A stretch of DNA of 64,000 nt from Parolsenella massiliensis. Lineage in GTDB: Bacteria; Actinomycetota; Coriobacteriia; Coriobacteriales; Atopobiaceae. The notes under the pieces were generated by a model. That model was not told where the DNA came from. It worked only from the letters and a program-made list of their open reading frames with translations, and searched no databases. Location of the stretch: NCBI RefSeq assembly GCF_900143685.1, contig NZ_LT671675.1:657111-721110 (forward strand), given 5' to 3'. How positions within the stretch are numbered: the first letter of the stretch is position 1; the number at the start of each line of letters is the position of its first letter. The translations under genes and the position numbers were made by a program. Shown piece by piece: positions 60,123-64,000 of this stretch.

Positions 60123-63110
60123 ATGAGCGACATCATGAGGCCGATCCCGTTCGCACAGATGATGGACTGGATCCTCACCGAGCACGCCAACCTCGGCAGC
60201 GTCTTCGGCGTGCGCAAGATCGTGCGCCACGAGGGCGACGCCGACCCCATCTTCAACGAGAAGATCGAGTCGCCGTTCGGCCCGGCCGCCGGCCCCAACA
60301 GCCAGCTCGCGCAGAACATCGTTGCCTCCTACGTGGCGGGCTCTCGCTTCTTCGAGGTCAAGACCGTGCAGGTCATGGACGGCGCCGAGCTGTCCGCGTG
60401 CGTCAACAAGCCCTGCATCGTGGCCGAGGACGAGTGCTACAACTGCGAGTGGTCCACCGAGCTCGAGGTTCCGCAGGCGCTCAACGAGTACGTCAAGGCC
60501 TGGTGGGCCTGCAAGCTGCTGTCCCGCGAGCTCGGCCTGGGCGCGGCTGACGGATTCGTCTTCAACATGAGCGTGGGATATGACCTCGAGGGCATCAAGA
60601 GCGCCAAGGTCGACAACTACATCGAGAGCATGAAGGACGCGAGCAACACGGCCGTGTGGGCCGAGTGCCGCGACTGGGCGCTTGCCAACCTCGACCGCTT
60701 CGAGCACGTCGACGCCGACTTCGTGAACTCCGTGAGCCCGCACGTCTCCACGTCGGTCACCGAGTCCACGCTCCACGGCTGCCCGCCCGCAGAGATCGAG
60801 CGCATCGCCACCTACCTCATCACCGAGAAGGGCCTCAACACCTACATCAAGTGCAACCCGACGCTGCTCGGCTACGAGTACGCGCGCACGCGCCTGAACG
60901 AGCTGGGCTTCGACTACATCGCCTTCGATGACAAGCACTTCGTCGAGGACCTGCAGTGGGAGGACGCCGTTCCCATGATGCGTCGCCTCATCGAGCTGGC
61001 CGAGAGCCGCGGCCTGGCCTTTGGTGTCAAGCTCACGAATACGTTCCCCGTCGACGTCACGCGTGGCGAGCTGCCGAGCGAGGAGATGTACATGTCCGGC
61101 CGCTCGCTGTTCCCGCTGACGGTCGAGGTCGCCCGCCGCATCTCCGCCGAGTTCGACGGCAAGCTGCGCATCAGCTACTCCGGCGGCGCCGACGCCCGCA
61201 ACATCCACGACCTGTACGCCGCGGGCATCTGGCCCATCACCATGGCCACCACGGTCCTCAAGCCCGGTGGCTACGAGCGCTTCAGCCAGATTGCCGGCAT
61301 CCTTGCGGGCATGGAGCGCCGCGAGGACGTCGACGTCGAGGCCGTCACCGCGCTGGGCGAGAAGGCCACGGCCAGCAAGCTCTACCACAAGCCCATCAAG
61401 CCGGCCAAGCCGCACAAGGTGAGCGCGCCGCTGCCGCTCACGAGCTGCTTCACGGCCCCGTGCCGCTCCGGCTGCCCCATCCAGCAGGACATCCCGGCCT
61501 ACCTGCACGCCGTTGACGAGGGCAACCTCGCCGAGGCTCTGCGCATCATCGTGAGCCGCAACGCCCTGCCCCACATCACCGGCAACCTCTGCCCGCACCC
61601 CTGCGGCGCCAAGTGCGAGCGCGCCTTCTACGAGGCCGAGGGCGCCCAGATCCGCGCCAGCAAGCTCACGGCCGCCCGTGGTGGCTTCGACGAGGTCCTC
61701 GCCGAGCTCAAGGCCGCCAAGCCCGCCGGCACCTCCGACAAGAAGGTTGCCGTCATCGGCGGCGGCCCGGCCGGCCTTGCCACGGCGTTCTTCCTGACGC
61801 GCGCCGGCGCCGACGTCACCATCATCGAGCGCACCAACAGGCTCGGCGGCGTCGCCCGTCACGTCATCCCCGAGTTCCGCATCTCCCACAACGACATCGA
61901 CGCCGACGAGCAGCTGTGCCTGGCCTTCGGCGCCAAGGTCGAGCTTGGCCGCGAGGTCAAGAGCGTCGAGGAGCTCAAGGCCGAGGGCTACACGGACGTC
62001 GTCGTCTGCGTGGGCGCCTGGGCCCCGGGCCACGTGGGCCTCGAGTACGGCGAGGAGCACGACGTCCTGGAGTTCCTGCGCGCCGCCAAGGCCGGAGAGG
62101 ACCTCTCCGCGCTTGGGACCGACATCGTGATCGTGGGCGCCGGCAACACCGCCATGGACGCCGCGCGCGTCGCCAAGCGCCTGCCGGGCGTCGAGAACGT
62201 GCGCATCGTCTACCGCCGCACGAAGCGCTTCATGCCCGCCGACGAGGACGAGCTGCAGGAGGCCCTGGCCGACGGCGTCGAGTTCTGCGAGCTGCTCGCG
62301 CCCAGGGGCGTCAGGTGCGGCAAGCTCACCTGCGATGTCATGAAGCTCGGCGAGGCCGACGAGTCCGGTCGCCAGCGCCCCGTCGCTACCGGCGAGACCG
62401 TCGAGGTCCCGGCCACGGCCGTCATCTGCGCCGTGGGCGAGCACATCGAGGGTGAGGTCTTCGCCTCCGCCGGCGTCGAGGTCGACCGCAAGGGCCGCCC
62501 GGCCGGCACCGCCACGGGTGTGGACGGCGTCTGGGCTGCCGGCGACTGCCGCCGTGGCCCCGCGACGTTCGTCGAGGCCATCGCCGACGCGCAGGCCGTG
62601 GCCCGCGACATGCTCGGCGCCGACTTCAACGCCTACGCCGAGGCCAACGCCGCCGCCTCCGTCGAGCAGTGCTACGAGCGCAAGGGCACCCTCTCCACCG
62701 AGGCCGCCCCGATCAACAACAGCCGCTGCCTGGGCTGCGCCAAGGTCTGCGAGGCCTGCTGCGACGTCTGCCCCAACCGCGCCAACGTCGCCATCGAGGT
62801 GCCGGGCCTGGCCCAGCACCAGGTGGTCCACGTGGACGGCATGTGCAACGAGTGCGGCAACTGCGCCGTCTTCTGCCCGTGGGAGGGCCGCCCGTTCAAG
62901 GACAAGCTCACCCTGTTCTGGAGCGCCGAGGACATGGGCGCCTCCGAGAACCGCGGCTTCCTGCCGCAGGCCGACGGCTCGTTCCTCGTCCGCCTTGCCA
63001 CGGGCACGGGCGCCTATGACGTCGACGACGCCAACTGCGGCCTGCCCGAGGACGTCCGCCTCACGATCAAGGCCGTGCGCGACTCCTACGGCTACCTGCT
63101 CGCCAAGTAG
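60123..63110 (+). CDS. ygfK: YgfK-type flavin/iron-sulfur oxidoreductase (putative selenate reductase subunit)
   Basis: A 995-residue YgfK. The N-terminal ~430 residues are a dihydropyrimidine-dehydrogenase-like barrel (SGGADARNIHDLYA; TVLKPGGYERF). Then a GltD-like module: cysteine cluster CFTAPCRSGCP from residue 442 and CPHPCGAKCE, FAD site GGGPAG (546-551), NAD(P)H site GAGNTA (672-677). The C-terminus carries two ferredoxin-like clusters from residue 869 (CLGCAKVCEACCDVCP; CNECGNCAVFCP). It likely carries electrons between NAD(P)H, ferredoxin and a purine intermediate in anaerobic purine breakdown. The selenate reductase name comes from E. coli work and may not be the real role. Confidence 0.9.
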   Translation: MSDIMRPIPFAQMMDWILTEHANLGSVFGVRKIVRHEGDADPIFNEKIESPFGPAAGPNSQLAQNIVASYVAGSRFFEVKTVQVMDGAELSACVNKPCIVAEDECYNCEWSTELEVPQALNEYVKAWWACKLLSRELGLGAADGFVFNMSVGYDLEGIKSAKVDNYIESMKDASNTAVWAECRDWALANLDRFEHVDADFVNSVSPHVSTSVTESTLHGCPPAEIERIATYLITEKGLNTYIKCNPTLLGYEYARTRLNELGFDYIAFDDKHFVEDLQWEDAVPMMRRLIELAESRGLAFGVKLTNTFPVDVTRGELPSEEMYMSGRSLFPLTVEVARRISAEFDGKLRISYSGGADARNIHDLYAAGIWPITMATTVLKPGGYERFSQIAGILAGMERREDVDVEAVTALGEKATASKLYHKPIKPAKPHKVSAPLPLTSCFTAPCRSGCPIQQDIPAYLHAVDEGNLAEALRIIVSRNALPHITGNLCPHPCGAKCERAFYEAEGAQIRASKLTAARGGFDEVLAELKAAKPAGTSDKKVAVIGGGPAGLATAFFLTRAGADVTIIERTNRLGGVARHVIPEFRISHNDIDADEQLCLAFGAKVELGREVKSVEELKAEGYTDVVVCVGAWAPGHVGLEYGEEHDVLEFLRAAKAGEDLSALGTDIVIVGAGNTAMDAARVAKRLPGVENVRIVYRRTKRFMPADEDELQEALADGVEFCELLAPRGVRCGKLTCDVMKLGEADESGRQRPVATGETVEVPATAVICAVGEHIEGEVFASAGVEVDRKGRPAGTATGVDGVWAAGDCRRGPATFVEAIADAQAVARDMLGADFNAYAEANAAASVEQCYERKGTLSTEAAPINNSRCLGCAKVCEACCDVCPNRANVAIEVPGLAQHQVVHVDGMCNECGNCAVFCPWEGRPFKDKLTLFWSAEDMGASENRGFLPQADGSFLVRLATGTGAYDVDDANCGLPEDVRLTIKAVRDSYGYLLAK

Positions 63111-63117
63111 GTGAGTT

Positions 63118-63227
63118 GCCGGGCGGGCGTCCCTCCCGCGCCCGTCCGGCTCGATCCTCAGGGAGGATCCCCAAGTCATTTGGACGCCTGCGGGGCCTGG
63201 GCCTCGCGCCCGATCTCGCAGGCGTCC
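63118..63227 (+). promoter_or_regulatory. Three-hairpin spacer between ygfK and ferredoxin gene
   Basis: GCCGGGCGGGCG/CGCCCGTCCGGC (63118-63150, one wobble), GATCCTC-AGG-GAGGATC (63153-63169, perfect) and GGACGCCTGC/GCAGGCGTCC (63182-63227, perfect 10 bp, with inner GGGC/GCCC). They fill the 140-bp spacer almost end to end. Confidence 0.5.
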
Positions 63228-63250
63228 CGCGAGAAACGAAAGGCCGAGAC

Positions 63251-63766
63251 ATGGCCTACGAGACCAAGAACACCCAGGGCGCCAAGCCTGCTGCCAAGCG
63301 GCCGCGAAAGCCCCGCCCCGTCGCCGTCGTCATGTGCAACGGCGGCTGCGACCTGCAGGGCTGCAAGCAGGGCTGCATCGGCTGCGGAACGTGCGTGGGC
63401 GTCTGCCGCAAGAACGCCATCCGCATCAACGAGCGCGGCGTGGCCGTCGTCGACCGCGACGCCTGCATCGGCTGTGGCCTGTGCGCGCGCTCCTGCGAGC
63501 AGGGCGTCATCCAGCTCGTCGAGCGCGAGTTCACAATCACGGCGCGCTGCTCCAACACCGAGAAGGGCTCAGACGCCAAGCTCGAGTGCGACAACAGCTG
63601 CGTGGCCTGCGGCGCCTGCGAGCGCGCCTGCCCGGCCGGCGCCATCCACGTTGTCGACAACCACGCCGTCATCGACTGGGTGCACTGCATCGCCTGTGGC
63701 ATGTGCGCCACGAAGTGTCCGAGAAACGTCATCCGCGACGCCTTTGGCATCGTGGCCAAGAGGTAG
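63251..63766 (+). CDS. 4Fe-4S polyferredoxin
   Basis: A 171-residue iron-sulfur protein with several clusters: CIGCGTCVGVCRKNAI, CIGCGLCARSCEQGVI, CVACGACERACPAGAI and CIACGMCATKCPRNVI, plus an N-terminal CNGGCDLQGCKQGC. This makes four [4Fe-4S] sites possible, as in RnfB-like ferredoxin domains. The N-terminus is Lys/Pro-rich. Between ygfK and a molybdenum hydroxylase, it is probably their electron carrier. ATG 63251; the ribosome site is weak (AAAGG). Confidence 0.88.
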   Translation: MAYETKNTQGAKPAAKRPRKPRPVAVVMCNGGCDLQGCKQGCIGCGTCVGVCRKNAIRINERGVAVVDRDACIGCGLCARSCEQGVIQLVEREFTITARCSNTEKGSDAKLECDNSCVACGACERACPAGAIHVVDNHAVIDWVHCIACGMCATKCPRNVIRDAFGIVAKR

Positions 63767-63778
63767 GGGAGGAAAGAC

Positions 63779-64000
63779 ATGGCTGCCAAGTACAAGCTTC
63801 ACATCAACGGCCAGGACTACGTCACGTCCGAGAACAAGTCGATCCTGCGCTACCTGCGCGACGATCTCAACCTTACGAGCGTCAAGGACGGCTGCTCGGA
63901 GGGCGCCTGCGGCACGTGCACGATCATTGTCGACAACCAGGCCGTCAAGTCGTGCGTGCTCACCACGAAGCTCGCCCGGGGCCACGACATCGTGACGATC
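63779..64000 (+). CDS. Molybdenum hydroxylase, [2Fe-2S] N-terminal part (cut by window end)
   Basis: The first 74 residues of a xanthine dehydrogenase-family protein. The plant-type [2Fe-2S] motif is GCSEGACGTCTI (Cys39, Cys44, Cys47), with Cys59 in KSCVL. Full-length forms in similar clusters are XdhD-like selenium-dependent hydroxylases of ~850 residues, or separate small subunits; the window cannot tell which. The ATG follows GGGGAGGA by 6 nt and sits 12 nt after the ferredoxin gene. It should hydroxylate xanthine or hypoxanthine, consistent with guaD upstream. Confidence 0.88.
   Translation, partial: MAAKYKLHINGQDYVTSENKSILRYLRDDLNLTSVKDGCSEGACGTCTIIVDNQAVKSCVLTTKLARGHDIVTI

Overview
This 64 kb window is chromosomal DNA from a high-GC Gram-positive anaerobe. 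The best guess is a Coriobacteriia member of the Olsenella/Atopobium type. Reasons: strong GGAGG-type ribosome sites with many GTG starts, GC-rich third codon positions, an Asp23-DAK2-recG-rsmD-coaD block, several ferredoxin-like and flavin redox enzymes with no aerobic respiratory genes, and short intergenic palindromes around GGGGACG. The genus is an inference. No rRNA, tRNA, CRISPR array, prophage or origin was seen.

Layout. 0-9.7 kb: a short-chain dehydrogenase, acylphosphatase and butanol-type alcohol dehydrogenase, class II aldolase (fba), SEC-C methionine aminopeptidase (map), a frameshifted small exported protein, NUDIX, the alkylation-repair pair alkA-like/ogt, a flavodoxin-like protein and an aldo/keto reductase with a ferredoxin tail. 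9.7-22 kb: TetR and LysR regulators, two EamA exporters, a 3-hydroxyacyl-CoA dehydrogenase, a decayed aldo/keto reductase, a MATE exporter, a short UvrA-like protein and a LysR/NhaC divergent pair. 22-26.5 kb: an amidohydrolase followed by an 890-residue protein joining two LicC-like nucleotidyltransferases and a LicA-like kinase. 26.7-32.2 kb: the housekeeping block asp23-fakA/yloV-like-recG-rsmD-coaD. 32.3-36.4 kb: MarR plus a heterodimeric ABC exporter with the usual one degenerate ATP site. 36.6-46.7 kb: C69 dipeptidase, a hypothetical protein, the tRNA-thiolation genes iscS-like/mnmA with an HD protein, Rrf2, a Kef-type antiporter, an M20 dipeptidase and a DUF1275 membrane protein. 46.7-53 kb: a large TPR protein, a small hypothetical protein and serC-serA-DUF1015-like. 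53-64 kb: two divergent YheO/DauR-type regulators, then a purine-degradation region.

The purine region is the most interesting part. It holds an internally deleted NCS2 purine permease, guanine deaminase, an intact IS3-family element sitting exactly in the loop of the guaD terminator, then ssnA, ygfK, a polyferredoxin and the start of a molybdenum hydroxylase running off the window. This gene set matches the anaerobic purine/urate catabolic clusters of gut bacteria, in which SsnA, YgfK and molybdenum hydroxylases co-occur. Its leaders and spacers are packed with consecutive GC-rich stem-loops, and the ssnA leader can form mutually exclusive helices. Nothing else in the window looks like this.

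A dispersed family of intergenic palindromes has a near-constant core (GGGGACG or its complement) flanked by a word that differs from copy to copy yet is repeated in inverted form within each copy. Other unexplained structures are a perfect 25-bp inverted repeat after coaD, a 174-bp inverted-repeat element after position 49,650 and a 120-bp one near 14,650.
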